Positions 33,534-42,860 of a stretch of 64,000 nucleotides of DNA are shown here, one piece after another (position 1 is the first letter of the stretch; every line of letters begins with the position of its first letter). This DNA comes from Symsagittifera roscoffensis (taxonomy: Eukaryota > Xenacoelomorpha > Acoela > Convolutidae), in contig NC_087064.1 in the NCBI RefSeq assembly GCF_963678635.1, forward strand, positions 56,552,338-56,616,337, read 5' to 3'. The translations under genes were made by a program, and so were the position numbers. The notes below the pieces were generated by a model. It was given only the letters and a program-made list of their open reading frames with translations, made no database searches and was not told the origin of the DNA.

Positions 33534-35255
33534 TCAAAAAACTAAATCTGGCTCTCGAATTGAAGAAGGATGAGATGCTCTCTTTTTTATTGCTATTTTC
33601 CTTAATTGAGGTGTTAAGGTCATCATTAAAATTTCTGTCATTTTTGTGTTTTTATAGTCATGTGTATTTAATGAATATGCTTTTCGAACTAGTGTTTCGA
33701 TACGTACTGCTAATTGTTTGATGGTTTCATTTGGTAATCTGCGAATTTCATTACATAAAACACTTTGGTGTTGTTTATTTCTTTCGGAGTCAAACATTTT
33801 TGAAAATTCTTGTGTAAATCTTTTCCAGTCTGATTTTATTTCTTTAGGTAAAACTGAAAACCATTTTTGAGCTGCGCCATTTAAGGTTGTTTGTATCAAC
33901 GCTGTGCGTTGATGTATCCAATTTTGATGTAGTGGCGTATTAATTGGTTCAGGTCCTATATTTAAAATTAAATTTGCTGTTACTGCATTTAAATAATCTT
34001 CTATAGGAAATTCAGGGTCTGTTCCTGTGAATACCATTAGTGTCTTAATTGATGTTATTGGTGATCCACCCATGAGGTATGGATTCATTGTCATCTGTAG
34101 TGATTCTGCGGCATTTGGCATTTCCGAAAAATTTGAAAGTTGATTTTTTGTTATTTCGTGTTGTTGAAGGTAATATGGGAGTGGTATTTCATTTTGCATT
34201 TGAGTTGGTTGATACGAGTGCATAGTCATTGGGTTTTGTGGTTGAATTGGTTGAAAAGATTGTGTATTAGTTGGATTTGGCATATGTATTGGTTGTTGAT
34301 TTCGTGTATCCGTTGGATTTGGAGAAAAAATTCTATTATATGTATGAGGTCGTCGCGATCCTTGTTTGCGATATTCTTGGGTATATGGTGCAAAAATGTC
34401 TGGTTGTAAATAATCATCATCAGATGATAAGTATTCCGTATGATGAGATGCTTGCTTTTTATTTTTATTTTGTTGAAAGAATGGGTAATTTTCACTATGA
34501 TCCTGTGGAGGATGTGAATTAGTCCGAAAATTTACTGAGTTGGTTGTTGTCATTGGGTTATCCCAATAGTGAGAACATACATGAGTTTTATTAGTTTTTC
34601 GTGGGGGGTAGTTTGTTTTTGACGAATGTGCATAATTATAATTGTGTTCTGCAAAAGTGTTTCTTGTGAACGTTCTTCGTGGTTTTGATGGTACTGTCAT
34701 AGATCTATATGTTTGATAATCCATATGTGAATATTTTGGAGCAACGGAAGTTTTAACGTTCGATTGTAAGGTTACTTGTGCCAGTGAAGTGTTTGTATTT
34801 CTTGGTTTTGCTAAATTTGGATGTATTGGTGAAATACTTTGTTGTGTAGTTGTTGTTGTTTGGACAATTTCTTCATTTATGAAATGTGATGGTGTTTGGA
34901 TATCATGTTGTGTAAGATTCCTAGTTCCATTAAGGTTTTCATTGTGTATGACGGTCGAAATTAAACTGTTATTTCGCGTATCAGGTAAAAATGTATTGTA
35001 GTTTAATGGTGTTGCATCAATGGTTAGTGGTACTACTTTTACATAATCTCTTTGGTAAGATATTGTACTTATTGCTTGACTTGAGATTGATTGTGGGATA
35101 TTTATAAATGTAGGATGAGACCATTCAGGGTCCCAAACGTAGTCTGACTGTTCTGTAATGGCAGTATCATCATTTGGATTTTCAGGTCTGAAATTTTTTC
35201 TTGCTTGTGAAATTAAGTCTATATTATGTGTGAAATAATCTATTATAAACCACAT
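33534..35255 (-). CDS. gag: Element A Gag (capsid) ORF
   Basis: The ORF encodes 573 aa. Residues 1-390 are low complexity, rich in Thr, Ser, Asn, Gln and Pro, with repeated PTNTQ/QPIQ-type runs. Residues ~400-545 form a retrotransposon capsid domain (FTGTDPEFPIEDYLN, GAAQKWFSVLP, W-x-x-F-x-x-x-F). The ORF ends at a TGA beyond which the same frame continues into the zinc knuckle, so the natural Gag was longer. The start ATG overlaps the preceding ORF by 13 nt in another frame. Confidence 0.75.
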   Translation of the reverse strand: MWFIIDYFTHNIDLISQARKNFRPENPNDDTAITEQSDYVWDPEWSHPTFINIPQSISSQAISTISYQRDYVKVVPLTIDATPLNYNTFLPDTRNNSLISTVIHNENLNGTRNLTQHDIQTPSHFINEEIVQTTTTTQQSISPIHPNLAKPRNTNTSLAQVTLQSNVKTSVAPKYSHMDYQTYRSMTVPSKPRRTFTRNTFAEHNYNYAHSSKTNYPPRKTNKTHVCSHYWDNPMTTTNSVNFRTNSHPPQDHSENYPFFQQNKNKKQASHHTEYLSSDDDYLQPDIFAPYTQEYRKQGSRRPHTYNRIFSPNPTDTRNQQPIHMPNPTNTQSFQPIQPQNPMTMHSYQPTQMQNEIPLPYYLQQHEITKNQLSNFSEMPNAAESLQMTMNPYLMGGSPITSIKTLMVFTGTDPEFPIEDYLNAVTANLILNIGPEPINTPLHQNWIHQRTALIQTTLNGAAQKWFSVLPKEIKSDWKRFTQEFSKMFDSERNKQHQSVLCNEIRRLPNETIKQLAVRIETLVRKAYSLNTHDYKNTKMTEILMMTLTPQLRKIAIKKRASHPSSIREPDLVF

Positions 35256-35842
35256 GCCAGAATTTTTTGTAAGTCATGTTTTGTGTGTTGTGAAACATCG
35301 TCTTTAGTGCAATTTTCTTTGATTATATGTAGAAAAGTTGAAAATAAAGCAATTTCATTTCGTACTTTTGTATGTTTGGATGTTTCAGTTGGTGAGATAC
35401 TTTGAAATTCTGTTTTTTCTAATATAGAAATATAGGTATATATTATTGCAAAAACTTCGTTAGTGAATGTGGAGTTTGCTCTTTGTGAATTATGATATTG
35501 TATGCTTTTAATATATTCTAAGAATACTTTTGAAAATTCTAATTCAAGATCGTCTGTTTGAATTACATATTTACGATGATTCGTATTTGGTGTGCTGAAT
35601 TCTATGGTGTAGATTCCATATTGTTGTGTTAAATTACATATATCTTTCAGATAATTTTCAATAATTTGTTTTTTGATTTTTACATCTGGGAATTCTGCTT
35701 TGTATGGGCTGATTCCGGGTTCAAACAAATTTACGAGTAAATTCTTGCAAAAATCATGTTGCCCTCTATTATCGGGTGCATCTATGAGGAAGGGGTAAAC
35801 CTCTTCGTCATCTGGACTATCGTCACTTTGAGTGTGGCTCAT
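35243..35842 (-). CDS. Element A 199-aa ORF upstream of gag
   Basis: The product is acidic at its N-terminus (SDDSPDDEE) and then mostly helical, with Leu/Ile/Glu and an EYIKSIQ-type helix. It is probably the N-terminal (matrix-like) part of Gag. It overlaps the capsid ORF out of frame by 13 nt, which could be a frameshift in this copy or natural re-initiation. No homologous family was recognised. Confidence 0.55.
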   Translation of the reverse strand: MSHTQSDDSPDDEEVYPFLIDAPDNRGQHDFCKNLLVNLFEPGISPYKAEFPDVKIKKQIIENYLKDICNLTQQYGIYTIEFSTPNTNHRKYVIQTDDLELEFSKVFLEYIKSIQYHNSQRANSTFTNEVFAIIYTYISILEKTEFQSISPTETSKHTKVRNEIALFSTFLHIIKENCTKDDVSQHTKHDLQKILACGL

Positions 35843-35938
35843 TTTTTCGTTTAATGACTGTTAATATATAACTATCGATGTGTCTAATTTGTTGAATCCA
35901 ATTATACAAGTGTCCTGGTTTGTGTTTGTATTGCTTTT

Positions 35939-36286
35939 TTATTCTTTTTTTTTTCCTCTTTTCGATGAATTTGAAGTTGTTTCTGAATCGGAAAAATATA
36001 TTTGATCGTGAATGGGACAATTTTTATCAATCGATTCTTTTAATTTGTAGAGTTCATCTAAATTGCTGGCTTCTGATTCTGAAAATGCGTTTCTATTTTT
36101 AGAAAATCTTTTTCGTGTGATTTGTCTTTGTTTGTTTATTATTTTTCTTTTTATTGTTAGTCGTTTTGTTCTAATGTATCCAACTGTTTGTGTATGAGGT
36201 GTGACGACAAGATCGTATTTTTGGTTATCTATCTCACAGTTGTGTAAAACGATTGTTTGTTTATTTCCTAGATTTTTGAATGACAT
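35939..36286 (-). CDS. Element A small basic leader ORF
   Basis: This 115-aa ORF begins at the first ATG after the long leader. It is rich in Lys/Arg in the middle (RTKRLTIKRKIINKQRQITRKR) with an acidic/Ser patch near the end. It is in the same frame as the 199-aa ORF but separated from it by stops. A second short ORF (36020-35823) overlaps. Function unknown; it is the first ORF of the genomic RNA. Confidence 0.4.
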   Translation of the reverse strand: MSFKNLGNKQTIVLHNCEIDNQKYDLVVTPHTQTVGYIRTKRLTIKRKIINKQRQITRKRFSKNRNAFSESEASNLDELYKLKESIDKNCPIHDQIYFSDSETTSNSSKRGKKKE

Positions 36287-37489
36287 AAGGCTTAGGATGA
36301 GGGATGCAAAAAGTTGTTAGGTGATTTCTATTTTTTTAGACTGTTAGTCCTTACGATTTTTTGGTTAGCTTAACCTGGGTCTTTTTGTTCAGGGTTGGAG
36401 AGAAAGGTATATCGATTCCGAAGAATTATTTATTACTTTCTCGTGGCTAGTCTACGCTAAGGTGTTAACTTACTTAATCTTACTTAGGGTAGTGATTGTG
36501 TTGAAGGGTTGGAGAATAGTAAATCGATCCACAAGGTTCAGGTATAATTAGAACGCAAGTAATTCGTTAGGTACTATTTTAAACTTACTAAGTCTAAGAT
36601 CTATCCTGGGTCTGGTAAGAGGAGGGTTCAAGTGAAGGATGAATAACCGAAGTTCTTCACTGTTTATCCTAATTTTAAATGGTTAATTTTGTTGAAAAAT
36701 TTCTATTAGTCTTGGGTTTTTTGGAAGGGTTGGATAGTGAATCGACGTTTGAGGTCGTTAGACACTTGTTAAGTAGGTGGGGGAGAACTAAATTGTTCTT
36801 TTTGATCCAAGGATAGGCCTTGATGATCAGGTTTTAAATTTAATGAAAAAGAAAATTTATTAAGATCCAAGGATAAGCCTTGATGATTTAATTTTAAAAT
36901 TAAGTGAATATAATTTATTTTGGTTTAAATTTATTTAAGAAAAAAATTTAGTTTTTTAATGATATTAGTGAGCTTATGATTGCTGTTATGTTTAGGTGAT
37001 GAAGCTGGGACAACAGATGATTTTATGATTACTAACAATTTATTGTCATGCTACTAATTTTTATTTTGATTTTCAATAAATATTTTTCAAACATGTTTTA
37101 TATAAGACTGCAGAAATTAAGAAAATGATCTGAGATCTTTTTATCAATCGTTATTGTATATTAATAAGTTTGTTTAGCGCGTGAAATGATCATGAAGATT
37201 GACTTCAAAATTTTATGTTTGCAAATGAAAATCTAAATTCATTGCTAATAAGATTCTAAATATAAAAGAATTAGAACTATATGGTAAGTTTCTACTTTGT
37301 CGTGTGTCGTCTCTTGTTCGAGGTCGTCTTCCAATTCCGGGTAGTTCTGTTATCATTCGGAATATCGGCTCTGATCTATTGAGTCGTAGAGACATTTCGA
37401 TTAAATTATTATCGTACAACATTTTAAAAATGTTTTGTGTAAATTCTAATCTATTTTTGGTTAAATCTAAGCTATTAAGGTCTTGTTCG
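36287..37489 (-). other. Element A 5' leader
   Basis: About 1.2 kb between the primer-binding site and the first ORF. It contains a 60-bp-spaced duplication (GATCCAAGGATA near 36803 and 36863) and three spaced copies of a GGGTTGGA...ATCGA block (about 36394, 36508, 36727). These could be packaging or regulatory structures. There is no convincing ORF. Confidence 0.5.
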
Positions 37490-37507
37490 AGACTTATGGT
37501 CGCACCA
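37490..37507 (-). promoter_or_regulatory. Element A primer-binding site
   Basis: On the minus strand, two bases after the 5' LTR, the sequence reads TGGTGCGACCATAAGT. This is complementary to a tRNA 3' end finishing in CCA. The position and the TGG start fit a retroelement primer site. The tRNA identity was not assigned. Confidence 0.65.
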
Positions 37508-37509
37508 GA

Positions 37510-38409
37510 TGAGTTAGGTCCGATGTGGTTGACTCATAGAGAATTTCGGATAGGGTACACCGTCTGCTCGTCACGCTATCTTATTTTCGGCCGGATAGAT
37601 TCGTGCAACTTCTTAGTCTAATACCGATCCTAATCTTACTCTTATACTTTCTAGTCTCAGGGTGTTTAACTAGTCTCTGCTAGGCTCAATAGATCTAGGG
37701 TATACTGGTTTGTTGCGGCTGCTGAAGTTCTCTTGGAGAGACAACTAATTTCTAAGTTAAATTCAAATCTCTCTGGTGCTGAAATTACAAGTCATTTCAG
37801 CACTTACAAATAAGTGGGTTGTTAGTTAGATGGATCATGATTGGTTAATATTAAATACTTTACAGTGGTAAAATATCTAATTTATCCAACCATAAAATGT
37901 AGTTTAGATCAGGTTCCACCCATCCGGGTTTTACAGAGTTTTTTAGAATTATCTTTCTGCAATTCAAAGGATGGATGATGAACGTTGGTATTTGGCGAAC
38001 ATCGTATTCTTGTCCAGTTCCTCTTGTTAGAGAAGTTCCAGGACGCTGGAGTTAGGGGCATCAATCGTTGTGTCTTCTTGTGACAACGACTGTGTTTCCC
38101 AACGAAATCAATTTGATTTCAAAATGGTTTGCTATGACGGGTTTTTCTGTATTATGTAGAGAACTTGTTTTGTGTTCAACCTCGTCTGGGAATGGTGTGG
38201 AGATTGTGCGTGGAGGGGATGCCTTGTAACTCGGATCTGTACGTATACTTGAACATCGAGGTGGTCATTGGTCTAGTTCAATGAAGTCCTTTTCTGCGAA
38301 GTCAAGTCGTGCTCTAAATCCTTTGAGTTGTGATTGTGGACGGCATATCGGTTGTGGTTAGCCATTCTTGTTCGAGTGTAGTGGGGTCATTTTGTCTTTG
38401 GATGTTCGT
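37510..38409 (-). repeat. Element A 5' LTR
   Basis: This is the direct-repeat partner of 19051-19951. The same 13-bp inverted repeat is present at 37776-37803 with one mismatch. Transcription would start inside this LTR and run leftward. Differences from the other LTR are mostly transitions plus one indel. Confidence 0.9.
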
Positions 38410-38413
38410 CTTG

Positions 38414-41050
38414 ATGGTGTTGAGTGGTATCTAATTAATAACGAAAGTCGTTAAAAAACCAAAACAAATCACAATATTCCCCATTTTTTTTAAAATCTAC
38501 AATCAAACTAACACGAATTCGATATACAATTTCCCCCTTAAAAATAGGATGGACAAAATTTACAAACTGCATATGAACATCAATAAAACAAAACAGAAAG
38601 AATTTATTATCTACAACTGAGTTTGGTATGTGCAGGCCTGAACAAAATGAATGCATTTACAGAATTTACATTATGGTAAGAAAAATCTAATCTACGAAAA
38701 GAACTCCTGGCATAAAGATATTCAAACTACCTTAAAATACAACAGTAAATTTTTTTAATGAGAAAAAAATTTTGACGTAGCAGAGAGTTTTAATTGAAGT
38801 TTGAGTCGAAGTCTTCTATTCTAGTGTGTTTCCCAATTTCGTGTCCATGGTTGATCAAATCTCGCTCACGTTGTCTATACCTCTCTCGTTAGTTGTTTTT
38901 CTTGGCTGAATCCCAGAGGTTGTTCCAACGGGAGAATTGGTCAAAATTGGCTCTAAGGAAGCAGAATGTGCTCTTCCGATGGTATTGACTTGGAGGAAGA
39001 CCAAATTAGCATTATCTCAGCTAATAGCTTAGGTTCCATGGAAAAATTTGTTAAAGGGATCAAGGAATCTGGAGGTGGAACGTTCTGGAGGGCTGACGGC
39101 TGTGGGGCTGCCATCCGAAACTATGACCATGGAATCACGAGATCCCATTTCATATACCCCATCCACAAGTCTGCGTTCTCCAAAAACATTGGGGGGTCTG
39201 GAGGACCTTGGTGGAATGGAGATAGGAGAAAGCTCCCCTCCGGTGGGCTGTCTAACTAGATAGAGTCCGAGTCCGTTCCTCTAAGTTCTGATTGTCCAGT
39301 TTTAGTGCTAAGTGTGTTGGTGAGCAGAGTTTGTCCGAGTCTGTCTCAACGCCTGTAATACTCATGTCAAGGTTAATATCTTTGTGTATATGTTGACAAA
39401 AAAAGTTCGAAACTTCGTCGAAGTAATAGTCATTAGCCGAATCGAAGAATTAGTCTTCAGAGAAGAAGAGAAATATAAATACTTTTGAGGTGACTCGGGG
39501 ATTACGACTATTTCTGCTGGCAGCAGAATGGTGCTTGAAATTGAGACCGAACTGCTTGAGCACGCTTTCTTCCGAAATGGTGTTGTCCCTGAGGCTCTTT
39601 TAGCTGGAGTTTTTTCCTTTTTCCGGCTAAGCTAGGTAAAAATTTGGAACCGAATAGGAAAATTCGGAGTGGATTTTAAAAAAGGACTTAAATTCACATA
39701 GTTATTCTTGTTGGTTGCATTTACTGAAAACAAGTTTGTGAAAAATTTCATTCTCACTTTGGAAAGAACTTCGAGCCTATTGTTTTAACGGGGTTGTTAC
39801 CCTTTAAATTCAAACTTTTTATTGAATTAATAATTTTAATATTGAGGGCAACAGCATAAATGAACGATTTTACTTTGTGAGTGACATTAAGTTATTTTTA
39901 ACGGGTGCGTGGCCGTGCCATGTTCAAAATTTTTTTTAATCAGCAAGAGTGAGAAGAAATGTTACGATGAAATGACGTAAGTAGTCAGAAAAGAAATTTT
40001 ATCTAGAACACTCCTCATAGTGCAGTTTTTGTGAAAATTTTAGAAAGCAGTGAAATGTAGTATAATGCCATTTATGACACGCAGTGAGTTGAGGTGACGT
40101 AGATAAAACTTCACTCTCTAATGCAATTTGTAAATTGATTATAAGAAACTGTATCACCCGGAGTTATGCCTTCAAAAGGGACATTGAAGGGGACTGTCCG
40201 GGGAGTATGAGCCATTCCCCCGGATTGGCACAGTTGAACCCTCCGACGAGAACAAAACGAGCGTAAATGACGTTAAAGATGAATTCGTGGTGAAAAGGAG
40301 GGTCGGAATGCTCTGGAGTTTTAAATTTTAAAATTTCGCTTCTCAACAGATTGATTATTTCCCAGAAATGTATAAAACGGCCATTTTGACCAGAAAACGG
40401 GATAAAAACACAACGAACCAGAACGCACGATAAGACACTTAACTGAAGCAGATAGGAAGAAAGGAGGCTTCAGTGGGACAGCCGGAGCGGACACGTACCC
40501 TCCCGTGCCACGAGATTGAGGAGATATGATCGTTATCTCAGGAGGAGAGCGGAATAATAGGCCATTGCCCAGAGACTCAATAGACTGTAATACACGCTTT
40601 TTAGCTACTGTGATGCCACGAATAGCTGAAATTACTCCAATTTTATGTTGTTTTTCAGAGCATGAGTAGCTTGAAAGAAGTAAAGTCAACCATCCCCAAT
40701 GGATTTAGTATATAACTGACACTAAAACCTAGTAAGTATTGGTTTCCGAGCCGTGTTCTCAATAGTAATCACGCAGTCTCGGAATCCGAGAACCAGTTAT
40801 TTTTGCATGTAAGCGAAAGCTGATCAAAATTCGTTTGACTGATGGCCTAACAATGGTAGCTTTTTACGTAGCCCTAAGCAGACCAGAAAACTAACTGGCT
40901 AGGGCAGATTGTGAAAAACGAGTAGAATTAAGATAACTGCCGCCTGCCAGTCGTCACTAGGTGCTTTTTCTACGCTCCGTCACTACGAAAGTTACAAACA
41001 ATATCATGCAAAGCAAGCTTTACTTCCTCGTTTCTCTGGACACTACCGAC
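38414..41050. other. Unassigned stretch with patches of higher GC
   Basis: There is no gene I can support. Short plus-strand open frames at 38966-39263 overlap in two registers and have Gly/Ser-rich products. A 122-codon minus-strand frame (40321-40689) has no recognisable motif. GC is higher around 38900-39300 and 40150-40700 than in the neighbourhood, so decayed mobile-element pieces are likely. Confidence 0.35.
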
Positions 41051-41052
41051 AA

Positions 41053-41385
41053 AGCTGCAGTGGATTTGGCGCTGTTATTGGTCGTGCTGCTATACCGTTT
41101 GCACAACGGTTTATTCTCTCGGCTGCGAAAAAAAACGGACAGAGAATTATTGATGAGTGTAGCGCCTGAACTGATTGATGTTGCAATGTAAAAGAAGTCT
41201 CCTAGGCAAAAATCGAAAAATATTGTCACAAAAACTGCAAGAAAACAACTCGGTGGTAGTAGAAGTCGACGAAAGACACCAATGAATGGATTACGTAGAA
41301 GCAAGTCAGTAGGAGCTCGAAAAAAACTATCATTCCAAGAAAAAGCAAACCAGCGAGAAATAGAGCAGATTTTTTCTAAATGATA
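41053..41385 (+). pseudogene. Adintovirus-like small basic virion-type protein, frameshifted
   Basis: A Gly/Ala-rich hydrophobic stretch (GFGAVIGRAAIPFAQRF, read from about 41058) is followed, after a frame change near 41150, by a strongly basic C-terminal part with KKSPRQ and RKQLGGSRSRRKTP. A short Gly/Ala-rich amphipathic segment followed by a basic tail, directly upstream of a penton-like gene, is typical of a small virion protein in adintovirus/Polinton-type genomes. Both parts are interrupted by stops. Assignment rests on composition and position. Confidence 0.45.
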
Positions 41386-41401
41386 AAAAGTGATCGCTAA
41401 T

Positions 41402-42440
41402 TTGTTACCCATTAAAGCTACACATAGTTCTCTGGAATTGTTTGAACCGCAACCTCTTACGTCTACTTTTGAAAAAGCTTTTGATCAAAAAAATGGACTG
41501 TCTATTCACCTAATTTGCTTTAGTTTGAAATCACAGGTGATGTAACATTTTTGTTGACCTGCAAAAAACCTACCTGAAATACGATGCAAAGTAACGCAAG
41601 CAAATGGAGCTGATCTGAGATACAGCAACACTGATCCTACTGGGTCTGGTTCACGGTTCCTCATAAACAACTCCCTGTATTCCCTCTTATCTGACTGTAC
41701 CGTCTCTTCTCTAATGGACTCAAAATTTTAAACGCCAATGGTAATTTTGTGCATGAAAACTTTTTGGGACAGAATTTTCTAACGGCAAAGGAGCCAAGGA
41801 GTCATGGCTCAAGTGTCAGAGATATCGTTTTGAGCATGTGCTCTCTGGAATTACATTTATTTTTCTCAAAATTCCTGCAAACTACCCATATCAAGAAGTA
41901 TTTACCAAAACATTTCTTGCAAGAGCTGGTCAGCGCAGCTGGCAACAAGAAGATATTTTTGCTCGTGAACTGGTGAGACAATTTATAATAGCAATGAAGA
42001 TTTTAAACGCATTTCTTGAAACAAACTGAACAAATCCTTTTCATTATCAAAAGTTTGGATGGGAACAGATATCTTTGAGACGGAACGGTTTACCAATAGC
42101 AAATACACAAACTAGTACAGAAGATCATAAACGTTTCTTCTTCAACACACTGTTAGCGCTGGGTTTGTTGCACTACGGACTGGGAATCATTCTGGATAAC
42201 TATCAGCAGCACTTTATTATGTGTTTCGATCTCACATGCACACAGCAAGCAACTCATTACTTCTTGCATCCAGAACGTTTAAACGGCTCAATTTCACTCG
42301 CGATTCAATTATCAATTGCTTTGACAGCAAACATGGAAATTTTTTTTTTGGTGTATACGCTCATCCAATGTTTTTACTACATCCGACCGCAAAGTTACAA
42401 AGAACGTCCTTCCAATTTCGACAGTCTGAAAATGGATTAA
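41402..42440 (+). pseudogene. Penton-like minor capsid protein (adintovirus/Polinton type), decayed
   Basis: Pieces in different frames can be followed: a start-like region near 41402 (SSLELFEPQPLTSTFEKAF), a middle part with HENFLGQNFLTAKEP near 41749, and a continuous stretch from about 41838. The last contains NPFHYQKFG after an in-frame TGA at 42027-42029, then a run to 42440 with FIMCFDLTCTQQ. A T-run near 42338-42347 probably carries another shift. The layout and the NPF-x-YQKFG and FDLT blocks match the single-jelly-roll penton proteins of Polinton/adintovirus elements. The copy is clearly dead. Confidence 0.55.
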
Positions 42441-42450
42441 ATCTAAATGC

Positions 42451-42860
42451 ATGATCTCATTCAGAATTGTAAACATCACAAATTTGAAATATAGGTTTCT
42501 TGAATTATTTGCAGCCAAAAATTTTCTACCTCACATCCCAAGCACTTTCATTATGATTCTGAACACTTCAAAATCAGATACTCCGGAAAGACATTGGACT
42601 GTTATTTGCAGTAGAACAAATTTTTACACTTTGCTGAATCTCTCGGTCTTTTTCTTTGGCAGTACACCAATATGTTTAAACGATTGAACGAAAATTTCCA
42701 TCAGGTCACTGAACTGATGACAAATTTCACCGTGCAAGATTCAAACTCTACCATGCGCGGTTCTTTTTTTTTATATTGCACATTAGATTTACGATAAATG
42801 TTTTAATGGTGATGCTTTGATTTTGCTTTCATAAATAATCATGCTTTCAAACATTTTCCT
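42451..42860 (+). pseudogene. Adenain-like cysteine protease, decayed, catalytic Cys lost
   Basis: It directly follows the penton-like gene. The stretch SDTPERHWTVI near 42580-42605 matches the catalytic-His region of adenovirus-type proteases. After a frame change near 42610, further protease-like sequence (LWQYTNMFKRLN) leads to VQDSNSTMRGSFF near 42740. In this family a Gln is followed by S-x-x-C-G. Here the Gln is kept but the nucleophile position reads Arg, and the next conserved Cys is Phe. The remaining frame is closed by stops near 42795. Capsid protein followed by protease supports a virus-derived cluster. Confidence 0.5.

Larger units (their letters stand above)
19051..38409 (-). 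mobile_element. Element A: ~19.4-kb Ty3-like LTR retroelement with env-like gene
   Basis: Two direct LTRs of ~0.9 kb (19051-19951 and 37510-38409) enclose a minus-strand internal region. In transcription order this reads: leader, two small ORFs, gag, Cys-His zinc knuckle and Asn/Arg-rich tail, aspartic protease, RT, RNase H, integrase, a Pro-rich ORF, an env-like glycoprotein and an accessory ORF. Protease-RT-RNase H-integrase order places it with Ty3/gypsy-type elements. A 4-bp direct repeat CTTG (19047-19050 and 38410-38413) is a tentative target duplication. Coding regions contain at least eight nonsense codons and several frameshifts, so this copy cannot make its own proteins. Its length is roughly double that of typical Ty3 elements. 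Confidence 0.9.

Noticed and set aside
28831..33536. Stop codon reassignment or programmed readthrough in Element A
   Set aside because: TGA, TAA and TAG all interrupt the frames, at several unrelated places and alongside frameshifts. Simple mutational decay explains this better. A single readthrough at the gag TGA (33534) cannot be excluded.
38966..39263. Two overlapping ~70-97 codon plus-strand frames as a gene
   Set aside because: They are different registers of the same short GC-richer patch, without motif, start context or continuation.
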